DNA from: Marinobacter daqiaonensis
GTDB taxonomy: Bacteria; Pseudomonadota; Gammaproteobacteria; Pseudomonadales; Oleiphilaceae
NCBI RefSeq assembly: GCF_900115285.1
Contig: NZ_FOYW01000001.1
Span: 1,012,655-1,076,654, forward strand
DNA: 64,000 bases
Reading direction: 5' to 3'
Position numbers and translations under genes: made by a program. The notes under the pieces are model-generated. The model was not told the origin of the DNA. It saw only the letters and a list, made by a program, of their open reading frames with translations, and searched no databases. Below are positions 8,926 to 18,515 of the stretch, piece by piece (position 1 is the stretch's first letter; every line of letters begins with the position of its first letter).

Positions 8926-9811
8926 TGTCGGACTCCCCGGTGGACGGTTGCTCTGGCTCATCATCGGCAGGCTCCCGGTCGGCGGACTCCGGGGGTTCGT
9001 CCATCACATCCCGGTGAAAGTCGGAAAGATCTCCCATCACCGACTCCAGCTCCTCGCTCTCACCCGCCGAGGCCTGACCCAGCTGCTGCTCCAGCATGGC
9101 CTGCACCGCCTTCTGAAAACGTTTTTCGACGGTATAGTCCACCAAGGAATGGCGGGTTTCCACCTTGCAGCCCCCGGCGAGAATCCCCTCGTCTTTGGTG
9201 ATGCTGATCTCGGCATCGAGCCGAGAGGCCGCCTCGCGCACCCACTCGGCATCGGCCGGGTTGATTCGCACCCGGACATTTTCACGGGTCGATGGCAGGC
9301 TGGCGACCGCATCGGCCACCACCTGGCGGATCTGGGAGGAGTCCAGAGTCAGTTCCCGGTAGATAACCGAACGGGCCAGCACCGTCGCAAGATTGACCAA
9401 GGCGGACTCCAGTTCGTCCTGATGCCGTTCGATGGGCGCGACCAGCTCGGCCAGCACCGATTCCAGCCGCGCCAGCTTTTCGTCGATGGCACTCCGGGTT
9501 TCGGCCTGTGCAGCCTGCCGGCCTTCCTGCTCTCCCTTGTCACGGCCTTCCTGGTAGCCGGCCTCCTGGCCCTCCTGTTTGCCCAGCCGGAGCCCTTCAT
9601 CATAGCCGGCCTGGTGGCCCTCCTGATGGCCTTCCTCCCAGGCGGACTGGCGAATGGCCTCGATATCGGCGGCGGTGAGGGGCTTGACCTCGACTTCTTC
9701 CTCCCTCGGCACCTCGTTACCCCTCTCATCCAGCAGGGGCAGCTCCCAGCGCTCCCAGGCGCTGAGTTCTTCGGGTGGAATACGGGACCGGCTGCGAGGA
9801 TCGTCTTTCAT
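8906..9811 (-). CDS. fliH: FliH, negative regulator of FliI
   Basis: Peripheral stalk-like partner that keeps FliI inactive and tethers it to the C-ring through FliN. Residues about 75-120 hold the hallmark glycine repeat ([18 protein letters not shown] and following GxxxG steps). The C-terminal domain carries [17 protein letters not shown] and [18 protein letters not shown]. The last 40 residues are an acidic tail. Start shares a base with the fliG stop (TAATG); the end overlaps fliI by 20 bases. 301 residues, longer than E. coli FliH because of the tail. Confidence 0.93.
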   Translation of the reverse strand: MKDDPRSRSRIPPEELSAWERWELPLLDERGNEVPREEEVEVKPLTAADIEAIRQSAWEEGHQEGHQAGYDEGLRLGKQEGQEAGYQEGRDKGEQEGRQAAQAETRSAIDEKLARLESVLAELVAPIERHQDELESALVNLATVLARSVIYRELTLDSSQIRQVVADAVASLPSTRENVRVRINPADAEWVREAASRLDAEISITKDEGILAGGCKVETRHSLVDYTVEKRFQKAVQAMLEQQLGQASAGESEELESVMGDLSDFHRDVMDEPPESADREPADDEPEQPSTGESDNDHKPG

Positions 9812-10848
9812 TACATCATTTCTTCGCCGGAGCCGCCGAGGGTGATCTCACCCGCCTCCGCCATGCGGCGGGCAATGGTGATGATGTCTTTCTGGGCCGC
9901 TTCCACCTCGCTGACACGGACCGGACCCTTGGCTTCCAGGTCATCCTGCAGCAACTCGGCGGCCCGCTTGGACATGTTACGGAAGATCTTCTCCTTGACC
10001 GCCTCGTCGGACCCTTTCAGGGCCACCACCAGAACCTCGGAGGAGACTTCCCGCAACAGGGCCTGAATGCCCCGGTCGTCGATGTCCACCAGGTTATCGA
10101 ACACAAACATCAGGTCCTCGATGGTGGAAGCCAGATCCGGGTCCATGTCCTTGATGGAGTCCATCAGGCCACCTTCGATGGAACGGTCCATGAAGTTCAT
10201 GATGTCCGCCGCGCGTTTGACCCCACCGATACGACTGGTCTGGGCCGCAGAGCCGCCGGAGAACTGCTTCTCGAGGATGTCGTTCAGCTCCTGCAGCGCC
10301 TGGGGCTGGATGCTTTCCAGCGAAGCCACCCGCATCATCACGTCAAGACGCACTTTTTCATCGAGGGTGCCGAGAATTTCCGCGGCCTGGTCCGGGTCAA
10401 GGTAGGAAATGACGATGGCCTGGATCTGGGGGTGCTCGTAACGGATGATATCGCCCACGGCCCGGGGCTCCATCCACTTCAGCGTGTCCAGTCCGGTGGT
10501 GTTGCCGCCGATCAGGATGCGGTCGATCAGGCTGGCCGCCTTGTCGTCTCCCAGGGCCTGGGTCAGCATGGCCCGGATGTATTCGTCATTGCCCACGCCC
10601 AGGCCGGTCTGCCCGCCAACAGCATCGACAAACTCGTTCATCACGAAGGAAACCTCCTCCTTGGTGACGCCTTTCATCTGGGCCATGGCCACACCAACCC
10701 GCTGAACCTCTTTTGGGCCCATGTGCTTGAGAATCTCGGCAGCGTCGGACTCGCCAAGGGACATCAACAGGATAGCGGCCTGCTCCACTCTCGGAATCTT
10801 GCGACGGAGTTGCTTCTGATCGCTTTCCTGACGCTGTTCATCACTCAT
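9811..10848 (-). CDS. fliG: FliG, flagellar motor switch/rotor protein
   Basis: Rotor protein that contacts the stator and joins the MS-ring to FliM/FliN. Middle domain includes the EHPQ motif (IRYEHPQIQAIVISYL), and the torque-generating C-terminal domain contains DLMFVFDNLVDIDDRGIQ with the conserved charged residues. 345 residues, typical. Overlaps the end of fliF by 8 bases. Confidence 0.97.
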   Translation of the reverse strand: MSDEQRQESDQKQLRRKIPRVEQAAILLMSLGESDAAEILKHMGPKEVQRVGVAMAQMKGVTKEEVSFVMNEFVDAVGGQTGLGVGNDEYIRAMLTQALGDDKAASLIDRILIGGNTTGLDTLKWMEPRAVGDIIRYEHPQIQAIVISYLDPDQAAEILGTLDEKVRLDVMMRVASLESIQPQALQELNDILEKQFSGGSAAQTSRIGGVKRAADIMNFMDRSIEGGLMDSIKDMDPDLASTIEDLMFVFDNLVDIDDRGIQALLREVSSEVLVVALKGSDEAVKEKIFRNMSKRAAELLQDDLEAKGPVRVSEVEAAQKDIITIARRMAEAGEITLGGSGEEMM

Positions 10849-12544
10849 CCACGTTCACCCACTGGCGCATTACCTGAGCGACCCGGGCCGGGTCTTCGGC
10901 AATCAGCCCCTTCAATGCGTTAAGGTGCCTATCATAGCCGTCCGAGGCCCCGGGCAAAAGCAGCTCATCCTGTCCGTTCATGGCGTCTTCCAGAGAGCGG
11001 CTCCCCAGATCACCAAGATCATCGTAACTGCCCCCTTCACCCAGCTCATCCCGGTCAGAGTCACGACGAGGTCCGCCGGAGATGGTCTTGAGCACAGGCC
11101 GCAGCAGACCCAGCACCAGGGCCAGTATCACCACACCCGCAAGCACCTGCTTAATCAGGTTCCAGAACCAGGGCTGCTCCCAGAAGCCCGGGGATTCGTA
11201 CTGCACCTCCTGCTCCGGGGCAAACGCCGTATTCATCACCGTCACACTGTCGCCGCGGGCAGCGGAATAGCCGACGGCATCCCGCACCAGCAGGCTCAGT
11301 CGCTGCAATTCCTGCTCTGGCCAGGGCTCGTAGGACACTTCGCCCGTGTCCGGGTTCACAACCCGCTTGTCATCCACCGCCACCGCCACAGTCAGACGTT
11401 TGAGACCACCCTGGGCCTGACGGATGTAACTGACGGTACGATCCACTTCGTAGTTGCGAGTGGATTCCTGGCGGATGTCCACCGGTTGAGCCTGCTGGCC
11501 CACTTCGTCCCCCTCGGCGGCCCCTGCCTGTTCCGGAGCCACGGCGTTACCAGGGGGCTGATTCGACAGCGCTCCCGGGATACCACCCTGGAAACCCGCC
11601 GCTCGCTGTTCCGACATCTCCCGTTCGCTGCGGATAGCCTGCTGTGCGGGGTTGAACAGCTCCTCCGCCTGCTCGACGGACGAGAAATCCAGATCGGCGG
11701 TCACCTCGGCACGGAACCGGCTGTTACCCACGATCGGACTGATCATGGACGCCACCCGCCGGGTCAGCCGGTCCTCCACCTGGGTGGTGTATTCCTGCTG
11801 TTCCTCCATCTGGCGCCGGTCGGAGTTTTCCTCGCGGCCGGTCAACAGGTTGCCGTTCTGGTCCACGACCGTGACATTGTCCTTCTTCATTTCCGGCACG
11901 CTGCCGGCCACCATATTGACGATGGCGTTGATCTGCTCCTGCTCCACCCGGCGACCGGCAAATACGTTCAGAAACACCGAGGCACTGGGCGCGCGGGCGT
12001 CCCGTACGAACACGGAGCGTTCCGGTATCGCCAGGTGAACCCGGGCCGATTTCACACTGCGCATACTGCTGATGGTCCGGGCCAGCTCTCCCTCAAGGCC
12101 GCGCCGGAAGCTGACGGTTTCCATGAACTGGGACGTACCCAGCCCCCGCTCCTGGTCCAGCAGCTCGTAGCCCATGGTCTCCTTATCGGTGACGCCTTCG
12201 GCGGCCAGCTTCAGGCGGGCATTGTAGACATCGTCCGATGCCACCAGCAGAGCGCCGGTACGCGTGTCCATTTTGTACTGGATGCCACTCTGGTCGAGAA
12301 TGCGGGAGACGTCCTGGGGATTGTAACTGGACAGGTCGCCGAGCACCGGCTGGTAGTTGGGCTCCTGGGCCCACAACACCACCGCCACGCCCAGGGCCAC
12401 GCTGGCGGCAAGCCCCACCATCAGGCCTATCTGGCGCAGGAGGTTAAGGCGATTGAAGCCGAAAATCAGATCACTGCGACTGCCGGACTCCTCCTCGGAA
12501 CCGGACGTGGACAGGTCTTTGGCTTCTGCAGGTACACTGGCCAT
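10841..12544 (-). CDS. fliF: FliF, flagellar MS-ring protein
   Basis: Inner-membrane ring that nucleates the basal body. First membrane segment at residues about 38-60 (IGLMVGLAASVALGVAVVLW), then the YscJ/FliF ring-building motifs (QSGIQYKMDTRTGALLVASD; RSVKSARVHLAIPERSVFV; ASVFLNVFAGRRVEQEQINA), a long linker, the second membrane segment near residues 460-480 (VLAGVVILALVLGLLRP) and a C-terminal FliG-binding tail. 567 residues. The gene begins 35 bases after fliE. Confidence 0.96.
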   Translation of the reverse strand: MASVPAEAKDLSTSGSEEESGSRSDLIFGFNRLNLLRQIGLMVGLAASVALGVAVVLWAQEPNYQPVLGDLSSYNPQDVSRILDQSGIQYKMDTRTGALLVASDDVYNARLKLAAEGVTDKETMGYELLDQERGLGTSQFMETVSFRRGLEGELARTISSMRSVKSARVHLAIPERSVFVRDARAPSASVFLNVFAGRRVEQEQINAIVNMVAGSVPEMKKDNVTVVDQNGNLLTGREENSDRRQMEEQQEYTTQVEDRLTRRVASMISPIVGNSRFRAEVTADLDFSSVEQAEELFNPAQQAIRSEREMSEQRAAGFQGGIPGALSNQPPGNAVAPEQAGAAEGDEVGQQAQPVDIRQESTRNYEVDRTVSYIRQAQGGLKRLTVAVAVDDKRVVNPDTGEVSYEPWPEQELQRLSLLVRDAVGYSAARGDSVTVMNTAFAPEQEVQYESPGFWEQPWFWNLIKQVLAGVVILALVLGLLRPVLKTISGGPRRDSDRDELGEGGSYDDLGDLGSRSLEDAMNGQDELLLPGASDGYDRHLNALKGLIAEDPARVAQVMRQWVNVDE

Positions 12545-12579
12545 GGATTTGCTCCGCTGCTCTTTCGTTCAACCCGCCG

Positions 12580-12948
12580 TCAGATCGGCATGTTCATGAT
12601 GTCTTCGTAAGCACGAACCACGCGGTTACGCACCTGGTTCAGGGCCTCGAAGGAAACGGAAGCCTTCTGGGAGGCAACCATCACCCGGGTAATGTCCACA
12701 TCGGGATCGCCTCTCTCATAGGCGGTCCGCATATCTCCGGCCGTGGACTGGAGGTCATTCACCTTGTCCACTGCCTGGCTGAGCATGTCACCAAATCCCG
12801 GAGTCTTCTGGACCTGATCCGGCTTCGCCGGCCCGTCCACCTGACCACGAACGGAGAGATCATTCTCCATGCGCTGGTTCTGCATCATCTGACTGCGCAG
12901 GGAACGCATCTCCGTCAGCACATTATTGATGTCGGCACGCTGAACCAT
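12580..12948 (-). CDS. fliE: FliE, flagellar hook-basal body adaptor
   Basis: Small rod-adaptor protein that connects the MS-ring to the rod. The C-terminal half is diagnostic (DVDITRVMVASQKASVSFEA, then QVRNRVVRAYEDIMNMPI). A longer reading frame starts at 13035, but that segment overlaps the sigma-54 promoter and lacks FliE similarity; the ATG at 12948 (MVQRADINNVL) has GGGAG upstream and gives 122 residues, normal for FliE. Confidence 0.94.
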   Translation of the reverse strand: MVQRADINNVLTEMRSLRSQMMQNQRMENDLSVRGQVDGPAKPDQVQKTPGFGDMLSQAVDKVNDLQSTAGDMRTAYERGDPDVDITRVMVASQKASVSFEALNQVRNRVVRAYEDIMNMPI

Positions 12949-13012
12949 AACCTGTCTCCCGATTTCCGGGGCTTGTCCCGGACCTTGTTCCAAATCACTC
13001 TGGACGGGCCTA

Positions 13013-13028
13013 TGCAAACAGAAAGCCA
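13013..13028 (-). promoter_or_regulatory. sigma-54 promoter of the fliEFGHIJ operon
   Basis: Minus strand TGGCTTTCTGTTTGCA: GG and GC at the -24/-12 spacing with a full TTTGCA -12 box, 65 bases before the fliE ATG. Expected to depend on RpoN and FleQ, as in Pseudomonas. Confidence 0.8.
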
Positions 13029-13128
13029 ATTCCATTTATGCCAATAATTACGGTAGGTTAAGAAGCCGGAAAGAAACGCTGAGCGAACTGGCGCCGGCTT
13101 TTTGACGGGAATTAAAGAAGCTTTTTCA

Positions 13129-13356
13129 GCCGCGGAATCCGCGGAAGAACGCGGAAGGAAACGACGATTGATTGCCACGGAAACCACGGAAGGACACGGA
13201 AAAAAGAAGACAAAGATCGGCTTTAAGCACCCGCCAGCTCTTCGAAGGGTCTGAGTCTGTTTTGTTTATTCTGTTTTAATTTCCGTGTCCTTCCGTGGTT
13301 TCCGTGGCTAATCCTGTCTTTATCTTGTTTCCGCGTAGTTCCGCGGATTCCGCGGC
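13129..13356. repeat. Nested inverted repeat between fleR and fliE
   Basis: Two pairs of inverted arms, one inside the other. Inner arms 13174-13202 and 13280-13308 are a perfect 29-base inverted repeat separated by 77 bases. Outer arms 13129-13162 and 13327-13356 share an 18-base perfect core (GCCGCGGAATCCGCGGAA) and then continue imperfectly. Each arm is itself built from short CGCGGAA / CACGGAA steps. No coding potential is visible in the 463-base gap 12949-13411 that holds it. Similar CACGGAA-type repeats occur between genes in many bacteria; function unknown. Confidence 0.85.
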
Positions 13357-13384
13357 AAAAAAAGAGGCGCCACAAAGGGGCGCC
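13357..13384 (-). terminator. Intrinsic terminator after fleR
   Basis: On the minus strand GGCGCC-N7-GGCGCC is followed by TCTTTTTTT. It lies 28 bases past the fleR stop and ends the fleSR transcript; it directly abuts the nested inverted repeat. Confidence 0.82.
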
Positions 13385-13411
13385 CACGAAGGAGTCGGGG
13401 TATTGGATATC

Positions 13412-14893
13412 TTAGCTGGCCACTGCCAGTTCGGCGTCCAGGTCGATGCCGAAATCGCGCATCTGGGCAAGCTTGTAGCGGAGGGTGCGGGGGCTGATGC
13501 CCAGTTGCTCGGCGGCGCGGTTGCGGCGGCCGCGTTCGCGGCGCAGTGTGTCGATGATGATGCGGAATTCCCGGCGGCGCAGGTCGTCTCCCAGGGAGCC
13601 TGAGTCTTCATCGGTCGGGATTGCCGGCGCTGCCTCGACCTCGGGTTCGCCCTGTGCAACCGGCGCCTCCCACCGGGGAGACGAGGGTGCCTGCGGCACG
13701 ATGTGTGCTGATGATTCCACCTGTGGGGAGCGGGGCGCTGAACCCAGGCCGGTGATGCCCAGCTCCAGGCACAGGTCCTCGGACTCGATTTCAGCACCCT
13801 GATGCAGAACCAGGGCCCTTTGAATGGCGTTGTCCAGCTCCCTGACGTTGCCCGGCCAGCGATGGTTCAGCAGCGCCTGGCGTGCTCCGCGACCGAGGGA
13901 AATCCCCGCCAGCTTCATCTTGCGACTGTGCTGGCGCAGCAGGTGCTCGGCCAGGGGCAGGATGTCCTGGGGACGGTCACGCAAGGGGGTCCAATGCATC
14001 GGCAGTACCGTCAGGCGGTAGTAGAGATCCTCCCGGAACTTGCCTTCACGCACGTAATCCGCCAGGTCACGGTTGGTGGTGGCCAGCACCCGGACATCCA
14101 GGGAAATGGTCCGGCGACCGCCAATGCGCTCCACTTCCCGCTCCTGCAACACCCGCAACAGCTTTGACTGCAGCCCCAGGTCCATCTCGGAAATCTCATC
14201 CAGCAGGATAGTGCCGCCATTGGCCTGCTCGAACTTGCCGGGAACCGAGGCGTGAGCACCGGTGAATGCGCCTTTTTCGTGGCCGAAGAGGATGGCTTCC
14301 AGCATGTTCTCGGGGATGGCTGCGCAGTTGATGGCCACAAAAGGCTCATCGGCACGGCTGGAGTGCTGGTGGATAAAGCGTGCCAGCACTTCCTTGCCCG
14401 TCCCACTCTCGCCGGAAATCATCACCGTGGAGTCACTGGCGGCGACCTTGCGGGCGAGCTGGAACAGCCTTTTACTGATGGGATCTTCCGCCACCGGCTC
14501 GTCACTCTTACGCTGGCGACTGGTGCTGCCGGCGCCGAGAACCTTCTCCACCGCGTCCACGAGGACCTGAGGTTCGAAGGGTTTGACCAGGTAATCGGTG
14601 GCGCCGATCTGCATCGCGTTCACCGCATCGCTGATCTGGCCATAGGCGGTAATCAGCGTCATCGGCAGTCCGGGATGGAGCCGCAACACCTCCGCCAGCA
14701 GTTCGTGGCCGGACATCCCCGGCATGTTGACGTCGCTGACCACCATGTCCACCGGAGCCCGCGCCAGCTCTTCCAGGGCCTTTTCCCCGCTGGCGGCTTC
14801 CCGTACACGGAACTTCGCCAGCTCGAGGGTGGTGACCAGCGCTTCACGCAGGTCATGGTCATCTTCAACGATCAGAATCTGGGGTCGGGCCAT
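13412..14893 (-). CDS. fleR: FleR, sigma-54-dependent flagellar response regulator
   Basis: NtrC-family activator of mid-stage flagellar genes. Receiver domain with Asp11/12 and phospho-Asp54 ([11 protein letters not shown]), AAA+ domain with Walker [10 protein letters not shown], the sigma-54 contact loop GAFTGA and Walker [11 protein letters not shown], and a C-terminal Fis-type helix-turn-helix ([20 protein letters not shown]). 493 residues. Follows fleS by 24 bases; terminator just downstream. By homology it is phosphorylated by FleS. Confidence 0.93.
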   Translation of the reverse strand: MARPQILIVEDDHDLREALVTTLELAKFRVREAASGEKALEELARAPVDMVVSDVNMPGMSGHELLAEVLRLHPGLPMTLITAYGQISDAVNAMQIGATDYLVKPFEPQVLVDAVEKVLGAGSTSRQRKSDEPVAEDPISKRLFQLARKVAASDSTVMISGESGTGKEVLARFIHQHSSRADEPFVAINCAAIPENMLEAILFGHEKGAFTGAHASVPGKFEQANGGTILLDEISEMDLGLQSKLLRVLQEREVERIGGRRTISLDVRVLATTNRDLADYVREGKFREDLYYRLTVLPMHWTPLRDRPQDILPLAEHLLRQHSRKMKLAGISLGRGARQALLNHRWPGNVRELDNAIQRALVLHQGAEIESEDLCLELGITGLGSAPRSPQVESSAHIVPQAPSSPRWEAPVAQGEPEVEAAPAIPTDEDSGSLGDDLRRREFRIIIDTLRRERGRRNRAAEQLGISPRTLRYKLAQMRDFGIDLDAELAVAS

Positions 14894-14917
14894 AACGTCC
14901 TCCGCCTGTCCTTCCTG

Positions 14918-16192
14918 TCAGCGACAGGTCTGTTCCTGGTTATGAATTCGGGTCTGCCGTACTGCCGGCAGCTCAATCGTGGCACTGGCTCCGCCTTTTT
15001 CGCCGGCGGTCAGACGGAACTCACCGTTGTGAGCCTTGACCACCGCCTGAACCACGGCCAGGCCCAGACCGGTGCCGTGGGACTTGGTGGTGTAGAACGC
15101 CTCCATCAGCTCCGTCACTTTCCCCTGGGGGAAGCCCGGACCGTTGTCGGTCACCGAAACCGCCAGTGAATCCGCCATACCTTTGAGAGTGACCTGAATA
15201 CGATCGGCACCTGCCTCGATACTGTTGTTCACCAGGTTCATACAGGCGCCGACAAGGGCTTCGCGGTTGCACATCAGCGGTATCCGGGCCCCGGTGGCGG
15301 CCACCTTGACCCGTGCGCGATCAGTGGGATTCAGGCCGTCAACCGCTGCCTGCAGGGCTTCCTGCAGACGATCCGACGACAGCGCCTCGGCCAGACGGGT
15401 CTCCCCCCGGGCGAAGGTGAGCATGTCGCGCACCTGCCCCTCCAGGTGAGTCAGTCGGGACATCAGCCGGCTGGCGCAACGCTGGCGCAGCTCTTCATCC
15501 AGATCGGGCTGGGACAGATGACCACCATAGAGGATGGCAGCGGACAGGGGTGTGCGGATCTGATGAGCCAGGGAGGCCACCATCCGGCCCATGGCGGACA
15601 GTCGCTGGGCGTGAGCCAGTTGGGACTGCAGCTGCCGGGTCTCTGTCAGGTCGGTGAGCAGAATCAACTGCCCCGGTTCGTTTTCCATGGTCCGGATCTC
15701 GATGCTGACCCGGCGACCGTCCTTCAGGGAAACCTCATGACCATCGTCCCGGCGCGGGGCGAAACAGCGCTGGATCACGCTGACCCACCGTTCGCCCTCA
15801 AGGGGCTCACCCAGCAGGGCGACTGCCGCGGGATTGCACTGGGCGACGGCGCCCTGGCTGTCCAGCACGATGACACCGGCTGGCAGCGCCGACAGCAGGG
15901 TTGAGAGACGATCCGCCAGGCGTTCCTTTTCTTCAAGTTCATGCTGGCGTTGACGGGATTCGGCGGTGAGCTCGCCGGAAAGCTGGTTTACCCGGGACTC
16001 CAGGGTACGATAGGAATCAGTGATCTGGCGGGACATCTGATTGAACAGATCCAGAGCCGTGTCCACGGCAGCGCCGTCGTCCTGGGACGGAAACAGCGCC
16101 GTTACCTTTTGGTTGGCTTCGGCAGCGGCATTGGTGGCCGCGCTTGCACCCCGCGAGCGGGACAACGGAAGTGCCGTCTGGAACTGTGTCAT
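14918..16192 (-). CDS. fleS: FleS, flagellar sensor histidine kinase
   Basis: Cytosolic kinase partner of FleR, lacking membrane segments. After a coiled N-terminus there is a PAS domain (about 105-205; LSALPAGVIVLDSQGAVAQC), a HisKA domain with the phospho-His in MVASLAHQIRTPLSAAI, and a HATPase domain (MNLVNNSIEAGADRIQ, DNGPGFPQG, GTGLGLAVVQAVV). 424 residues. In Pseudomonas FleSR is the second tier below FleQ; the sigma-54 promoter just upstream agrees. Confidence 0.92.
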   Translation of the reverse strand: MTQFQTALPLSRSRGASAATNAAAEANQKVTALFPSQDDGAAVDTALDLFNQMSRQITDSYRTLESRVNQLSGELTAESRQRQHELEEKERLADRLSTLLSALPAGVIVLDSQGAVAQCNPAAVALLGEPLEGERWVSVIQRCFAPRRDDGHEVSLKDGRRVSIEIRTMENEPGQLILLTDLTETRQLQSQLAHAQRLSAMGRMVASLAHQIRTPLSAAILYGGHLSQPDLDEELRQRCASRLMSRLTHLEGQVRDMLTFARGETRLAEALSSDRLQEALQAAVDGLNPTDRARVKVAATGARIPLMCNREALVGACMNLVNNSIEAGADRIQVTLKGMADSLAVSVTDNGPGFPQGKVTELMEAFYTTKSHGTGLGLAVVQAVVKAHNGEFRLTAGEKGGASATIELPAVRQTRIHNQEQTCR

Positions 16193-16232
16193 GCTTCCCC
16201 CTGACCAGAATGTAATGAGTCGAGGGGGTATT

Positions 16233-16248
16233 AGCAGAACCTGTGCCA
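16233..16248 (-). promoter_or_regulatory. sigma-54 promoter of fleSR
   Basis: Minus strand TGGCACAGGTTCTGCT: perfect -24 TGGCAC and a -12 GC at the correct distance, 41 bases before the fleS ATG. It implies that FleQ activates fleSR. Confidence 0.85.
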
Positions 16249-16335
16249 GATCCTGTTTTTCTTTTTAAATCAGTAACAAACTGAAAGGAAATGACAGACC
16301 TGTGGATTCAGCACCGACCTGGTGACGGAAATCCG

Positions 16336-17784
16336 TCAGGCATCGTCTTCCTCCCGCAGCCCGTACTTGCGCACCTTCTCCACCAGGGTGGTCCGGCGAA
16401 TGCACAGCTTTTCGGCCGCACGGGCCACCACGCCACTGGATTCGTCCAGCGCCTGCTGGATCAGCTGTTTCTCAAGGCTGGAGAGATAGTCCTTCAGGTC
16501 CAGTCCGTTGACCGGCAATAACGCCGGCGCATCCAGACCCACGAGTCCCGGAATGTTGGAGGGCATGGGATCCTCCTCCAGCGGCCGGTTCTCGTCGTAA
16601 TCATCCACGTAGCGGAATTTCTTGGGCAGTTCCTGCACGCCGATCACGCCGTAGGGATGCATGATCGCAAGCCGTTCCACCAGGTTCGCCAGCTCCCGGA
16701 CGTTGCCGGGCCAGTCGTGGCGGCACAGGCTCAGAATGGCGGCCGAATTCAGGCGCAGGGAGCCCCGCTTCTCCTTTTCCATGCGGGCAATCAGTTCGTT
16801 GATCAGCAGGGGAATGTCTTCCGCCCGCTCCCGCAGGGCCGGCATCTCGATGGGGAACACATTGAGGCGATAGTACAGATCTTCCCGGAAGTCCCCTTTC
16901 TCGATCATATCCTCCAGATTCTTGTGGGTTGCGGCGACGATGCGGACGTCGGCACTTTGGGTGCGGTTGCTACCCACCCGCTCGAAGGTCCTCTCCTGCA
17001 GGACACGCAGGATCTTGACCTGCATGTTCAGGGGCATGTCCCCGATCTCATCCAGGAACAGGGTGCCGCCCTCCGCCAGTTCAAAGCGGCCGACGCGAGC
17101 GGTGATGGCTCCGGTAAAGGCGCCCTTTTCATGGCCGAACAACTCGCTTTCCAGCAACTCCGCCGGAATCGCTCCGCAGTTCACCGGCACAAAGGGTTTT
17201 TCCCGACGGGGAGAGTGGTAATGGAGATTGCGGGCAACCACCTCCTTGCCGGTACCGGACTCGCCGGTGATAAGAACACTGACGTCCTTATCCGCCACCT
17301 GGCCCATCAGGTCCCTTACCGACTGCACGCTGCGGCTTGTGCCCACGAGGCTCCGGAACAGGGTGATGCCCCGCCTCTGGCCCCGGCCCCGGGCACGGGC
17401 GTACTGGTCACGGAAGATCTGGGCCCGGTAGAGGGAGTCCACGAACTTGGTGTAATTCAGCGGCCACTCAAGACGGGCGATCACCCGGGCCCGGCAGTCG
17501 TCCTCCAGACCGCCGATGTCCGGGTCGCCCACCAGCAGAATCGGGAGACCGGCTTCAGCGGCACACACCAGGGCGATGTCCGATTTCGCCTGGTCCGGGT
17601 CCTCGGCATTGATGACGGCAACCGCAACAGAGGACAGAATCTCCCCGTCACCACTGGCGAGAAGCTCCCGGGAGGCGAAGTCGTCCAGGACATGCTCTTC
17701 ACCAATGAACTCAAGAATCGTCGTCAGGTCTCGGGCCCGAGCCTCTTCCCTGCTCAGCACCAGCGCAGCATTACTCGTCGACAT
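16336..17784 (-). CDS. fleQ: FleQ, master flagellar transcription activator
   Basis: Sigma-54 activator at the top of the flagellar cascade; in Pseudomonas it also binds c-di-GMP and controls exopolysaccharide genes. The N-terminal FleQ receiver-like domain (residues 1-125) lacks the phospho-Asp context ([13 protein letters not shown]). The AAA+ domain has Walker [10 protein letters not shown], the loop GAFTGA and Walker [11 protein letters not shown]; the C-terminus is a Fis-type helix-turn-helix ([20 protein letters not shown]). 482 residues. Followed by fleSR with its own sigma-54 promoter. Confidence 0.93.
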   Translation of the reverse strand: MSTSNAALVLSREEARARDLTTILEFIGEEHVLDDFASRELLASGDGEILSSVAVAVINAEDPDQAKSDIALVCAAEAGLPILLVGDPDIGGLEDDCRARVIARLEWPLNYTKFVDSLYRAQIFRDQYARARGRGQRRGITLFRSLVGTSRSVQSVRDLMGQVADKDVSVLITGESGTGKEVVARNLHYHSPRREKPFVPVNCGAIPAELLESELFGHEKGAFTGAITARVGRFELAEGGTLFLDEIGDMPLNMQVKILRVLQERTFERVGSNRTQSADVRIVAATHKNLEDMIEKGDFREDLYYRLNVFPIEMPALRERAEDIPLLINELIARMEKEKRGSLRLNSAAILSLCRHDWPGNVRELANLVERLAIMHPYGVIGVQELPKKFRYVDDYDENRPLEEDPMPSNIPGLVGLDAPALLPVNGLDLKDYLSSLEKQLIQQALDESSGVVARAAEKLCIRRTTLVEKVRKYGLREEDDA

Positions 17785-17849
17785 TCGGATGGAATCTCTT
17801 GGTCAGAAAGGGCATCGGGGCCCTGGCCGGATGTGATTATTTGAGCGGT

Positions 17850-17878
17850 ATTTAAGACTTTTAAGGGGCCGGAGTCAA
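17850..17878 (-). promoter_or_regulatory. Possible sigma-70 promoter of fleQ
   Basis: Minus strand TTGACT-N17-TTAAAT, 66 bases before the fleQ ATG. The -35 box is good, the -10 box matches 4 of 6. Master regulators of this kind are normally sigma-70 dependent. Confidence 0.4.
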
Positions 17879-17971
17879 TTTTATGACGCATTTGATTGAT
17901 CCGGATTCACAACGGCCTGTTGATGGCCTCCCCACTATGGTTCCGGGGAAGAGCGCCTGTTGGCCACTCCG

Positions 17972-18298
17972 TCACTTACGTCGGCTGGAAACCCCTTCGT
18001 AGGCACTGGCCGCCTTCCGGTTCTGGCCAACCTGGGCCAGAGCCTCGCGAGCCTCCTCCCGGGCATTCCTGGCTTGCCGGTCAGCGTCAGTCACAAAGCT
18101 CTGCATTGTCTGCAGTCGTTGCTGAACCGCTGTTGGGGACAGCTCGCCCTTTTCCAGGGCATCCATCACCGGGCTGATCAGACCGCTGACAGTACGATTA
18201 AGCTCCGCGATCAGGCTCCAGTCTTTTGCCTCCAGCGCCTGCTGTAGCTGAAGGATCCGCTGGTCCAGCCGTTCCAGATCCTGATTTGCGTCATTCAT
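17972..18298 (-). CDS. fliT: FliT-like flagellar export chaperone
   Basis: A 108-residue, mostly helical, charged protein with no membrane segment (LERLDQRILQLQQALEAKDW, LNRTVSGLISPVMDALEKG, LSPTAVQQRLQTMQSFV). Size, helicity and position directly upstream of fleQ match the FliT/FleP chaperone that binds FliD in pseudomonads. The ATG at 18298 (MNDANQDLERL) replaces a weak upstream extension starting at 18346. The usual upstream fliC, flaG, fliD and fliS are absent; an unrelated divergent gene comes next. Identity rests mainly on context. Confidence 0.65.
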   Translation of the reverse strand: MNDANQDLERLDQRILQLQQALEAKDWSLIAELNRTVSGLISPVMDALEKGELSPTAVQQRLQTMQSFVTDADRQARNAREEAREALAQVGQNRKAASAYEGVSSRRK

Positions 18299-18467
18299 GT
18301 CGAACCTCGGCCAGCAGTAATGGGTTGACAGCAGTATACAGTCCAAACCTCCTGCCCGAAACCGCCTCTCTCTTTCCCTTCCCTGTCCGCTCGGGCGGGA
18401 GGCTTTGCCGGTTCACAGCTCCGATGTCAGGGTGTGCAACCCCGCAGGAGAAATCAAGCAACAGAGC

Positions 18468-18476
18468 TGGTATACT
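18468..18476 (+). promoter_or_regulatory. Possible extended -10 promoter
   Basis: TGGTATACT (TGn plus a TATACT hexamer) lies 40 bases before the ATG of the DUF6586-like gene, without a recognisable -35 box. Weak evidence. Confidence 0.3.
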
Positions 18477-18515
18477 GGCGGGCTATATCCGAAGGCAATG
18501 AGGTCAACGACCACC

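Noticed and set aside
12949..13035. N-terminal extension of fliE to an ATG at 13035
   Set aside because: It would place coding sequence over the sigma-54 promoter and has no FliE similarity; the ATG at 12948 has a ribosome site and the normal length.
13129..13356. CRISPR array
   Set aside because: The repeats are inverted and nested, not direct repeats with regular spacers, and no cas gene is present.
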